Positions 9,516-16,627 of a DNA stretch of 64,000 nt are shown piece by piece (position 1 is the stretch's first letter; each line of letters opens with the position of its first letter). A program made the position numbers and the translations under genes. This DNA is from Thalassospira xiamenensis M-5 = DSM 17429 (GTDB lineage: Bacteria; Pseudomonadota; Alphaproteobacteria; Rhodospirillales; Thalassospiraceae): the NCBI RefSeq assembly GCF_000300235.2, contig NZ_CP004388.1, positions 353,501 to 417,500 on the forward strand, read 5' to 3'. The notes beneath the pieces are model-generated. The model worked only from the letters and a program-made list of their open reading frames with translations, searched no databases and was not told where the DNA came from.

Positions 9516-9529
9516 ATGCGGCTTTTCAA

Positions 9530-9570
9530 CACGGGGCATGTGCGATTCAGCGCATGCCCCGTGTCTTTTA
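9530..9570 (+). terminator. Hairpin terminator after the siderophore receptor
   Basis: CACGGGGCAT pairs perfectly with ATGCCCCGTG, with GCG/CGC extending the stem inward, and TCTTTTA follows. It lies 15 bases after the receptor stop. The three genes beyond it may be expressed by read-through or from a promoter I cannot identify. Confidence 0.7.
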
Positions 9571-9881
9571 TGATTGATACGAAAATGACTGGTTTTCCCG
9601 ACGTGATTCAAGCTTTTGCCATTACATCGCGCGTCATTCTGGCAGTTTTTGGTGGTTACGCAGTCGCAGCCATGATCGCTGTTCTGTTGTCGGTTGCGTT
9701 GCCGATGCCGCGTGTTGATGCAACCCTTTTTGGCATGCTCATCAGCTTTATTGTTTGGGCGGCAGTGGCGACCGCAGTGTTTCTTGTCCGACGCACTACA
9801 GTTGCGTGGCTGATGACGCTGTTATTTGTCGCTGTCCCGGGGATTGCCTTTTATTGGCTGCAGGCAGGGGGAGATATCTAG
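9570..9881 (+). CDS. DUF3649 inner-membrane protein
   Basis: Small hydrophobic protein of about 103 residues with three predicted membrane helices (SRVILAVFGGYAVAAMIAVLLSV, ATLFGMLISFIVWAAVATAVFLV, VAWLMTLLFVAVPGIAFYW). The segment RVILAVFGGYAVA and overall size match DUF3649, a family that in my knowledge sits next to PepSY proteins and TonB-dependent siderophore receptors. The biochemical role is not established. Translation probably begins at ATG 9570 or 9585; a longer frame from 9516 would run through the terminator hairpin and is unlikely. The stop is directly followed by the PepSY gene. Confidence 0.75.
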   Translation: MIDTKMTGFPDVIQAFAITSRVILAVFGGYAVAAMIAVLLSVALPMPRVDATLFGMLISFIVWAAVATAVFLVRRTTVAWLMTLLFVAVPGIAFYWLQAGGDI

Positions 9882-9882
9882 C

Positions 9883-11391
9883 ATGAAAGCTGGTATTCGC
9901 CAATCGGCTGCGTGGCTGCATAGTTGGGGCGGGTTGGTGCTTGGATGGTTGTGCTTTGCGATTTTTCTGACGGGAACCCTTGCATATTACCGCCCGGAAA
10001 TTTCATTATGGATGCGCCCTGAACTGGCACAAACCAATCTGTTTGATCCAACCGCACTTGATTATATTGCCGATGATCTGGCACGTACCGCGCAGGATGC
10101 GCAAATGTGGCAGTTCAACCTTCCCGATGATCGTCATCGTACCATCCGGGTTTTTTATACCGATGCTGCAGGCACATATCACAGTTCCCTGCGTGATCCG
10201 GGAACAGGACAGATATTGTATCCCCGGGATACGGAGGGAGGCGATTTCTTTTACAGGTTCCACTTTGAACTAATGTTTGCCCCGACATCTGGCCGGATCG
10301 TCTCGGGAATTTGCGCAATGTTCATGCTGGTTGCCATTATCAGTGGTATCATCACGCATCGCCGGTTTTTCCGGGATTTCTTTACGTTCCGACCGGCTTC
10401 CAATCCGCAACGTTCGTGGCTTGACGGGCATAATATTCTGGGGGTTGTCGGGCTGCCGTTCCACATTCTGATCATATACAGCGGCCTTGCGACGCTGATG
10501 TTTCTATATATGCCTTGGGGGGCTTGGGTCGCCTATGGCGGAGACCGGGCGGCATTTTTCACCGAGGCTTATGACAGTGCCCCTCCGAACGAACCGGTGG
10601 GGGAGCAGGCAGAAATGGTTTTGTTATCCGATACCCTTCTGCGTTTCCAAAACAGTATGGCGGATTTCACCCCGGGACGACTGGTTATCACTCATCCGGG
10701 GGATGCCAACGCAACGATACAGGTTTTTGCATCGGAAACGGGCGGGCTTTCGGTGCGACCGGGGGCAATCCTGATTGATGGCGTTAACGGAACCGAATTG
10801 TCACGCCGGTTTGAGACATCGACAGTGCGTGAAAGCTGGAATGTTATCTATGGTCTGCATCTGGGGCGGTATGCCGATCCCGTGTTTCGGTTTGTTCTTT
10901 TCGTAATGGGATTGGGCGGGACGGCAATGGTTGGAACCGGTTTGATCCTGTGGTCGGTGAAACGTCAGCGGAACGGAGCTTTCGGCAGGGGTGGCAGAAT
11001 GGTTCACATGTTGAACGTTGCGACCTTGGCCGGGTTGCCGCTTGCCGTTGCCGTGTTTTTCACTGCGAACCGTCTGCTACCAACCGATATTGCCGGAAGG
11101 GCGGGTTATGAAGTAACCGGGTTTTACCTCGCTGTCGGTGCGGCACTGGTATATGCGATTTTCTGTCCGGCGCGGCGGATATGGCGCGATCTTTTCGCGT
11201 TGATTGCCGGATTGTTTCTGATGTTGCCTTTGTTTGGCGGAATACTCGATTTTCAAGGAGGAAACAGCGATCTGTCGGATGTCGACACCGTTTTCCTGTG
11301 GATGGACATTTCCATGTTGATTGCTGCGGGAGCTTTTGGCGCGTTGGCGTGGCGGCTTCATGTGCAACGTATCGGGACAATTTACCGATGA
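9883..11391 (+). CDS. PepSY-associated TM helix protein, putative siderophore-linked reductase
   Basis: Polytopic inner-membrane protein of 502 residues. The N-terminus (RQSAAWLHSWGGLVLGWLCFAIFLTGTLAYY) is the classic PepSY_TM start. Further membrane segments carry paired histidines (ISGIITHRRFF, DGHNILGVVGLPFHILIIYSG, YGLHLGRYAD, MVHMLNVATLAGLPLAVAVFF). Such proteins are linked to siderophore uptake and are suspected to reduce or release iron at the membrane; the activity is not proven. The ATG at 9883 has GGGGGAGA eight bases before it. It ends in a four-base overlap with the DUF3325 gene, so the trio is co-translated. Confidence 0.85.
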   Translation: MKAGIRQSAAWLHSWGGLVLGWLCFAIFLTGTLAYYRPEISLWMRPELAQTNLFDPTALDYIADDLARTAQDAQMWQFNLPDDRHRTIRVFYTDAAGTYHSSLRDPGTGQILYPRDTEGGDFFYRFHFELMFAPTSGRIVSGICAMFMLVAIISGIITHRRFFRDFFTFRPASNPQRSWLDGHNILGVVGLPFHILIIYSGLATLMFLYMPWGAWVAYGGDRAAFFTEAYDSAPPNEPVGEQAEMVLLSDTLLRFQNSMADFTPGRLVITHPGDANATIQVFASETGGLSVRPGAILIDGVNGTELSRRFETSTVRESWNVIYGLHLGRYADPVFRFVLFVMGLGGTAMVGTGLILWSVKRQRNGAFGRGGRMVHMLNVATLAGLPLAVAVFFTANRLLPTDIAGRAGYEVTGFYLAVGAALVYAIFCPARRIWRDLFALIAGLFLMLPLFGGILDFQGGNSDLSDVDTVFLWMDISMLIAAGAFGALAWRLHVQRIGTIYR

Positions 11392-11756
11392 TGTTTCTGA
11401 TCAGTTTTCTTTGGGTCTGTACGGGGATGGGGACGTTGTGCCTGGCAATGGACCGCCATGCAAAGCAGGCAGGATATTTCCCGGCAAAAGCAGGGGCGGG
11501 TGGCAGGCGATTGTTTGGCGCTATGTGTCTTGCCGGTGCATTATATCTGACTATTACTGATCTGGGGATTGGTATGGGGATTGGTATGGGGACAGCGTTA
11601 TGGGGCTGTCAGGCCAGTCTTGCCGGTTGGCTGATCGCGATTATTTTACCTTACCGCGCCAAATGGGTTCCCCGCATTGTTGCAGGGAGTGCCATAGCAG
11701 CAATGGCAGGGATTCTGATTTACATTGTGGCAGGATGGGCACCGCAGATCGGTTAG
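11388..11756 (+). CDS. DUF3325 inner-membrane protein
   Basis: Hydrophobic protein of 122 residues with about four membrane helices. MAMDRHAKQ-like CLAMDRHAKQAGYFPAKAG, and a helix with GALYLTITDLGIGMGIG, fit DUF3325, a family commonly encoded with PepSY and DUF3649 proteins in siderophore loci. The function is unknown. The ATG overlaps the stop of the PepSY gene (ATGA). An in-frame ATG follows immediately and could be used instead. It is the last gene of the iron island; the next gene reads in the opposite direction. Confidence 0.78.
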   Translation: MMFLISFLWVCTGMGTLCLAMDRHAKQAGYFPAKAGAGGRRLFGAMCLAGALYLTITDLGIGMGIGMGTALWGCQASLAGWLIAIILPYRAKWVPRIVAGSAIAAMAGILIYIVAGWAPQIG

Positions 11757-11784
11757 GTTTATAATCTGCGGCGCCGATTGATCC

Positions 11785-12804
11785 CTATTTCTTTGGCAGA
11801 TATTCCGCAACCAGCATTTCGGCGATCTGAACTGCGTTAAGGGCGGCCCCTTTGCGCAGGTTGTCGCCAACACACCAAAGCGAAAGCCCGTTTTCAACCG
11901 TCGGGTCCTTGCGCACGCGTGAGACGAAAACATTATCTTCGCCCTGGACTTCCTGCGGCGTGACATATCCCTCGTCCTGGCGATAATCCACCACGGAAAC
12001 GCCGGGGAAAGCTTTCATTGCCTTGCGGGCTTCTTCGACGGTGACCGGCTGTTCGAATTCGATATTGATGGCTTCGGCATGACCAACAAAGACCGGCACC
12101 CGCACGCAGGTCGCATGAACCGCGATATCCGGATCAAGGATCTTGCGGGTTTCGGCGGTCATTTTCCATTCTTCGCGGGTCGCACCATCATCCATGAATT
12201 CGTCGATATGCGGGATGACGTTAAAGGCGATCTGTTTGGTGAACTGTTCTTTGACCGGCAGATCGTTGACGTAAATGCCCTTGGTCTGGTTGAACAGTTC
12301 ATCCATCGCCAACCGACCGGCACCGGAAACCGACTGATAGGTTGCAACGACAACGCGTTTGATCGGTTGCAGGTCGTGCAGGGGTTTAAGCGCCATGACC
12401 ATCTGAATGGTCGAGCAGTTCGGATTGGCGATGATGTTTTTCTTGGCGTAACCGGCCAGCGCGGCACCATTTACCTCTGGCACGACCAGCGGTACACCGG
12501 GCTCCATCCGCCAGTAGCTGGAATTGTCGATGACAACGCAACCCGCAGCAGCAGCCTTGGGCGCCAGCGTTTTGGCAGTTGTGCCACCGGCTGAGAACAG
12601 CGCGATATCGACCTTGGAAAAATCGAAGGTTGCGGCATCCAGGACCTTGATTTCCTTGTCACCGTAATCCAGTTCGCGGCCAACCGAACGCGAGGAGGCG
12701 AGTGCGAAAATTTCATCGGCCGGAAATTGGCGTTCTTCAAGCGTATTGAGCATCTCGCGCCCGACATTTCCGGTCGCGCCGACAACGGCGATTTTATAGC
12801 CCAT
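11785..12804 (-). CDS. asd: Aspartate-semialdehyde dehydrogenase
   Basis: NADPH-dependent reduction of aspartyl phosphate to aspartate semialdehyde, the branch point to lysine, diaminopimelate, threonine and methionine. The N-terminal Rossmann motif is VVGATGNVGREML (residues 7-19). The catalytic cysteine is Cys130 in NPNCSTIQ. Substrate-binding residues lie in SVSGAGRLAMDEL and in HATCVRVPVFVGHAE. At 339 residues it has normal length. The gene stands alone, convergent with the iron island. AGAGGCTCCTG precedes the start at 12804. Confidence 0.96.
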   Translation of the reverse strand: MGYKIAVVGATGNVGREMLNTLEERQFPADEIFALASSRSVGRELDYGDKEIKVLDAATFDFSKVDIALFSAGGTTAKTLAPKAAAAGCVVIDNSSYWRMEPGVPLVVPEVNGAALAGYAKKNIIANPNCSTIQMVMALKPLHDLQPIKRVVVATYQSVSGAGRLAMDELFNQTKGIYVNDLPVKEQFTKQIAFNVIPHIDEFMDDGATREEWKMTAETRKILDPDIAVHATCVRVPVFVGHAEAINIEFEQPVTVEEARKAMKAFPGVSVVDYRQDEGYVTPQEVQGEDNVFVSRVRKDPTVENGLSLWCVGDNLRKGAALNAVQIAEMLVAEYLPKK

Positions 12805-13222
12805 CAGGAGCCTCTTTCAGTCTTTCTGGCATTGCTTATACGCGTTGCCCCTCTTTGGTATGGGGCGTCGTGATTTGCATATGCCTGTGGATAATCGTCT
12901 GTACAGTATGGGGCGAGATGTAAGGTTTTATCGAGTGCCACGCAAGGAGTTCGTTGGCTTTTACCTCTTGAGATTGCAAAAAATTCTGGCAGAATTACCC
13001 ACGGGGTTCGAGTACCGAACCCTAAATCAGAATCGTTCGGCCCCGGCTTTGAGTTTTCTGTTTTCACTGTCTGCGGGTACGCGGCGCACCAAGTAGCCGT
13101 TTCAGCATTTCCTTTTCGAACGATTGACCAGACGATCCTGATTTAGGGTCCGGTACTGATGTAAAATCCGGCGACGGGTTTTACGTGGGGCGATGGCATT
13201 TCCGGCTTAAAAAGGACGGCAG
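12805..13222. other. 418-base divergent intergenic region
   Basis: This gap separates the divergent genes asd and cfa and must carry both promoters. I see no convincing gene. It contains a nested palindrome and a 24-base imperfect inverted repeat (13004-13156, listed separately), and a GTAAAA/TTTTAC hairpin at 13161-13184 just upstream of cfa. Confidence 0.6.
13004..13156. repeat. Inverted repeat element with nested palindrome
   Basis: The left arm at 13012-13035 and the right arm at 13133-13156 are complementary at 22 of 24 positions, around CTGATTTAGGGT. The left end also forms its own perfect hairpin, GGGTTCG-AGTAC-CGAACCC (13004-13022). About 97 bases lie between the arms, with no open frame of note. 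It could be a small MITE-like element, a structured RNA or a regulatory site. I cannot decide between these from one copy. Confidence 0.5.
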
Positions 13223-14458
13223 ATGACGTACCCGATGACACTGGACTGGACACAAAAAAAGGTTCTCGATTTTTTCCGGGAACATGTCACGCGTGGAACA
13301 CTGGTATTCCGGGCGGACGATAGACACGAGATTGTTCTGGGGGATGGCAGCGATCCCAGGGCAACAATGACTGTACCGAACTGGACCGACACATTGAAAA
13401 TGGCGCTAAGTCCTGATCCGGGATTTGGTGAAGCCTATATGCGTGGCGGTTTTGATGTTGTTTCAGGCGAGATGGAAGACCTGATCAGGGTCTTGCGGCT
13501 TAATTTCGAAGGCGGCCATTCGGCAAACGGATTTGGCCTGTTTATCGAAAAGCTGCAATCGCTTAAATTCCAGATCGCGCAATTTACCTCGGTCAAGGCC
13601 GCGTCCCGGCGCGTGCGCCATCATTATGATATCGGCAATGACCTTTATACCCGTTTCCTTGATCCGGAAATGCAGTATTCCTGCGCATTCTGGGACGATG
13701 GTGCCCAGACGCTGGAAGAGGCGCAAAACCGCAAAATGACTTTGACCACCCAGCGGCTGAAGATTGACCAGCCGGGCCTTCGGGTGGTTGATGTCGGGTG
13801 CGGCTGGGGCGGGTTGAGCCGCTTTATCCGGCGGACCACCGGGGCGGAGGTGCACGGGATCACCCTGTCGACCGAACAATATAACTGGGCGCTCGAACGC
13901 AAGGCGGAACTGCCAGATAACTTCCACGAAGGTCTTGGATATCATCTTCTGGATTACCGGTTGTTTGCCGATGCGAATGAAGGGAAATACGACCGGGTTG
14001 TTTCGGTTGGCATGTTTGAACATGTCGGGCGGCCGCAGTTCAAAACCTATTTCGAGAAGGTCGGCAAATTGCTGAAAGCCGGGGGGCGGGCAGTGATCCA
14101 TACGATCATCAAGCCGCGCCCGGAATTCACATCGCCGTGGATTGATCGCTATATTTTCCCCGGTGGTTATATTCCGGCGGTGCATGAAGTGATTGAGGCT
14201 GCGGAAAACGCCGACCTTAAAGTCGAAGCATCGCATTTCCATGCCGGACTGAACTATGCCCGAACTTTGGTCGCGTGGCGCGACCGGTTCCGCGAGATTG
14301 CCGATCAGCTTGACCCGGAAAAATACGACACCGAGTTCAAACGGATGTGGGAGTTTTATCTGGCGGGCTGCATCAATGCCTTTGACGAGCGTGAAGGCGG
14401 TGGGGGGATGCGGGTCGGGCAGTTTGTTTTCACCAAACCCGGTTATCGTTTTACGTAA
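13223..14458 (+). CDS. cfa: Cyclopropane-fatty-acyl-phospholipid synthase
   Basis: S-adenosylmethionine-dependent methylation of unsaturated acyl chains in membrane phospholipids, forming cyclopropane rings; a peripheral membrane enzyme. The N-terminal lipid-binding part (GFGEAYMRGGFDV) is followed by HHYDIGNDLYTRFLDPEMQYSCAFW, the hallmark of the family. The SAM-binding glycine motif VDVGCGWGG lies at 189-197, then MFEHVGRPQF and GRAVIHTIIKPRP. At 411 residues it matches family length. AAAGGACGGCAG precedes the ATG. Expression in such genes is often stress or stationary-phase controlled; nothing here proves that. Confidence 0.93.
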   Translation: MTYPMTLDWTQKKVLDFFREHVTRGTLVFRADDRHEIVLGDGSDPRATMTVPNWTDTLKMALSPDPGFGEAYMRGGFDVVSGEMEDLIRVLRLNFEGGHSANGFGLFIEKLQSLKFQIAQFTSVKAASRRVRHHYDIGNDLYTRFLDPEMQYSCAFWDDGAQTLEEAQNRKMTLTTQRLKIDQPGLRVVDVGCGWGGLSRFIRRTTGAEVHGITLSTEQYNWALERKAELPDNFHEGLGYHLLDYRLFADANEGKYDRVVSVGMFEHVGRPQFKTYFEKVGKLLKAGGRAVIHTIIKPRPEFTSPWIDRYIFPGGYIPAVHEVIEAAENADLKVEASHFHAGLNYARTLVAWRDRFREIADQLDPEKYDTEFKRMWEFYLAGCINAFDEREGGGGMRVGQFVFTKPGYRFT

Positions 14459-14467
14459 AAACGCATC

Positions 14468-14500
14468 GGTCGGGCTGTCGTTTTGCGGCAGTCCGACCCA
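14468..14500 (+). terminator. Hairpin downstream of cfa
   Basis: GGTCGGGCTGTCG and CGGCAGTCCGACC form a 13-base stem with two G-U-type pairs around TTTTG. No long T-run follows, so termination is only probable. It lies 10 bases after the cfa stop. Confidence 0.45.
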
Positions 14501-14580
14501 TATAACATTATTAACGGGCCAAAGAGCCCGGACAGCGTGAACCGTGAAACAACCGGCACGGTGTAGAACGCGACCATCCG

Positions 14581-14604
14581 GTTGTTCCTTCGGGAGGAAA
14601 CAAC
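14581..14604 (+). promoter_or_regulatory. Hairpin holding the ribosome site of the next gene
   Basis: GTTGTTCC (14581-14588) can pair with GGAAACAAC (14596-14604) with one bulged base, ending at the base before the ATG at 14605. The GGAGG ribosome site (14594-14598) overlaps the loop and stem. This could throttle translation or act as a simple thermosensor; it is inference from sequence alone. Confidence 0.35.
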
Positions 14605-15030
14605 ATGCAGAACATGACACACCGGGAAACCCCGGGCGCACGTGCATATTCCACCCAGATCACCCATCGTACCGGACCGCATATCGGCCGCGTTGAGGAC
14701 TATGTCCGGGCGCTTCGATCCATTGATATGTCAAGTTGCGAACGCGACATGCTGCGCGCCCATGCCAAGGCACCGGGGCGCGAAATTACCGGTAATCAAC
14801 TGGCAAATACGATTGGTCATTTCGGGTCCCGGATCGGGAACAGGAAATACGGCAAACTGGCGCAAAAAATCGCCCTCGCGGCCGAATTGCCGATGTGCAA
14901 ATCCGATGTCAGCGATTATCTGATGGCGGTCTTTACGCTGGCAGATGGTGAACAGCAAAATAGCGAAGACTGGCATTGGGTCAAGCATGAAGAGGTCGTC
15001 GAAGCCTTGAAAAAGACCCGCATCGTATAG
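14605..15030 (+). CDS. Hypothetical protein, 141 residues
   Basis: Unrecognised soluble protein. No signal peptide or membrane segment is visible. The middle section (ERDMLRAHAKAPGREITGNQLANTIG, then NRKYGKLAQKIA) resembles a short helical segment I associate with the N-terminal part of some HNH-endonuclease-type or restriction-related proteins (a pattern like LLRxHYxAPxxTxTATQLA...YGKLG). No nuclease motif is present here. It has a strong GGAGG ribosome site and normal codon use, so it is a real gene. It sits between cfa and the CMD/ECF41 pair and is followed by a different transcription unit, so its neighbours say little about its job. Confidence 0.75.
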   Translation: MQNMTHRETPGARAYSTQITHRTGPHIGRVEDYVRALRSIDMSSCERDMLRAHAKAPGREITGNQLANTIGHFGSRIGNRKYGKLAQKIALAAELPMCKSDVSDYLMAVFTLADGEQQNSEDWHWVKHEEVVEALKKTRIV

Positions 15031-15063
15031 AATTTCGGGCGCGATAAATTTTTTTGCCAGATA

Positions 15064-15090
15064 TGTAACGCGGGCCAAAGCTGTTTCGTC
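15064..15090 (+). promoter_or_regulatory. Candidate ECF41-type promoter
   Basis: TGTAACG (15064-15070), 16 bases, then CGTC (15087-15090). The published ECF41 consensus, as I recall it, is TGTCACA in the -35 and CGTC in the -10 element, so this matches 5 of 7 and 4 of 4. It lies 50 bases upstream of the CMD-family start, and the ECF41 gene itself is next in the operon, implying autoregulation. Confidence 0.6.
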
Positions 15091-15092
15091 CT

Positions 15093-15126
15093 GATTGCAG
15101 AGGGGGATTTCCCCCGGTTTGCAATC
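15093..15126 (+). promoter_or_regulatory. Strong hairpin in the 5' leader of the CMD gene
   Basis: GATTGCA (15093-15099) pairs with TGCAATC (15120-15126), and the inner GGGGGA/TCCCCC arms form a perfect stem with a minimal loop. It begins where transcription from the ECF41-type promoter should start and ends three bases before the GGAG ribosome site. It may protect the mRNA 5' end or limit ribosome access. Confidence 0.5.
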
Positions 15127-15139
15127 ACGGAGAAACATG

Positions 15140-15574
15140 ATGAGCCGTTTTGACGTTCCGAAATCGAGCCCGAAAATTTTTGAAGCAATGCTGGGTCTTG
15201 CCACCAGTCTTGAAGACAGCCCGCAGATCCCGCGTGTCCTGCGCGATCTGGTGGAATGCCGCGTGTCGCAAATCAATGGATGTTCGCATTGCCTGCGCAT
15301 GCATGCCAAAAGCCATGCCGATCACGGTGGGGATGCCATCAAGGTGACCATGCTGGCGGTCTGGCGCGCGGCCAAGGGATATGACGAAGCCGAACGTGCC
15401 GCACTTGATTGGGCCGAATGCCTGACCGAGGCCGTTGATCAGGATCGCATTTCGCAAAGCTATCGCAAGCTTGTCGACCATTTCGAAGAAGACGCCATTT
15501 CCGAACTGACCTGCATCATTTCAACGATGAATGCATGGAACCGTCTTGGTATTGCGCAGCATGAGCTTGCCTGA
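15140..15574 (+). CDS. Carboxymuconolactone decarboxylase (AhpD-like) family protein
   Basis: Alkylhydroperoxidase-D-like fold, 144 residues. The redox motif is visible as ECRVSQINGCSHCLRMHAKSHA, with Cys48, Cys51 and His55 in the CxxCxxxH arrangement expected for a thiol-based antioxidant or oxidoreductase. The second ATG of the ATGATG pair is chosen because GGAG lies seven bases before it. The gene is directly upstream of an ECF41-group sigma factor, a linkage well known for that group: CMD-type enzymes are the usual output of ECF41 sigma factors. The substrate is unknown. Confidence 0.88.
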   Translation: MSRFDVPKSSPKIFEAMLGLATSLEDSPQIPRVLRDLVECRVSQINGCSHCLRMHAKSHADHGGDAIKVTMLAVWRAAKGYDEAERAALDWAECLTEAVDQDRISQSYRKLVDHFEEDAISELTCIISTMNAWNRLGIAQHELA

Positions 15575-15689
15575 TCGCAAACCCCCATCCGATAGACCCT
15601 TTGCTTCAACGGACCTATCGGGCAGTATGACCAGCCAATCGGCGATACGGGCCTGTCCCGTATCGCTTCATGTGTTTGACGGGGATCGC

Positions 15690-16577
15690 ATGGCGGATCA
15701 GGTTTTCGAAACCCATCGCGGGCGGTTGCATGCTCTGGCCTATCGCATGCTGGGCAGCCATGCCGATGCCGAAGATGCCGTGCAGGATGTCTGGTTACGC
15801 TGGCGGGCGGCGGCAAAGGATGACATCCGCGATGCGACCGGCTGGCTGGTGCGGGTCTGCAGCAATATCTGCCTTGATGTTCTGAAATCGGCACGTCGTA
15901 GGCGTGAATATTATGTTGGGCAATGGTTGCCCGAACCCTGGATGCCGCCAGTTTTTCCTGAAGCTGAAAACAATCTGATCGAACGGGATGGTCTGGGGCA
16001 GGCCTATGTCATGATGCTGGAACGGTTGGGACCGGTTGAACGGGTGGCACTTGTTCTGCATGACGTTTTTGACTGGTCACACGAAGATATCGCCCCGGTG
16101 ATAGAGCGGACCGAAAACAATACCCGCCAGATCCTGTTTCGCGCACGCCGCAAGGTGAACCGCGAAGACGATCGTGATCCAACCCCCGTTCCAGATAGCG
16201 AGACCGCAAACAGGGAACAGGTCACAGCCTTTGTCGATGCCCTGATCCACGGTGATCTGAACGCGTTGATCGGGCAACTGGCCCCGAACGTGATCATGCA
16301 TTCCGATGGCGGAGGCAAGGCAAGTGCCGCGGTTAATCCGATATTCGGTGCAGATAAGGTTGCGCGGTTCTTTGTCGGTATCTGGCGCAAGAATCCGGTG
16401 CACAACATTGAATTCAAGACCGTTGACGGGCAGGAATACTGGGTGCTTGTGCGTGAAGGTGACCGGGTGGCGACCGCCATCAGTATGGCCATGCACCAAA
16501 ACGCAATAACGGATGTTTTCATCCACCGAAACCCCGACAAACTGGCGCGTTTCGATGATCTTGGATCGCGAACATGA
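15690..16577 (+). CDS. ECF41-group sigma factor with SnoaL-like C-terminal extension
   Basis: RNA polymerase sigma factor of the SigJ/ECF41 type, 295 residues. Region 2 spans about 4-70 (LAYRMLGSHADAEDAVQDVWLRW), region 4 about 105-155 (VFDWSHEDIAPVIERTENNTRQILFRARRK). The C-terminal SnoaL-like domain (about 175-295) carries both group hallmarks, DGGGK (206-210) and NPDKL (281-285), which in characterised members tune sigma activity without a separate anti-sigma factor. The ATG at 15690 is preferred since GGGGATCGC precedes it and it gives the family-typical start; longer in-frame starts at 15561 or 15627 exist. It is followed by a strong terminator. Confidence 0.92.
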   Translation: MADQVFETHRGRLHALAYRMLGSHADAEDAVQDVWLRWRAAAKDDIRDATGWLVRVCSNICLDVLKSARRRREYYVGQWLPEPWMPPVFPEAENNLIERDGLGQAYVMMLERLGPVERVALVLHDVFDWSHEDIAPVIERTENNTRQILFRARRKVNREDDRDPTPVPDSETANREQVTAFVDALIHGDLNALIGQLAPNVIMHSDGGGKASAAVNPIFGADKVARFFVGIWRKNPVHNIEFKTVDGQEYWVLVREGDRVATAISMAMHQNAITDVFIHRNPDKLARFDDLGSRT

Positions 16578-16578
16578 T

Positions 16579-16618
16579 AACGGGCCGGATCATTACGATC
16601 CGGCCCGTTATTTTTATT
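16579..16618 (+). terminator. Rho-independent terminator of the CMD/ECF41 operon
   Basis: AACGGGCCGGATC pairs perfectly with GATCCGGCCCGTT over 13 bases with loop ATTAC, followed by ATTTTTATT. It begins one base after the sigma factor stop and may also limit the convergent gene. Confidence 0.9.
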
Positions 16619-16627
16619 CTGCGGCTG

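Noticed and set aside
13463-14647. 394-codon minus-strand open frame across cfa
   Set aside because: Shadow of cfa with no recognisable domain.
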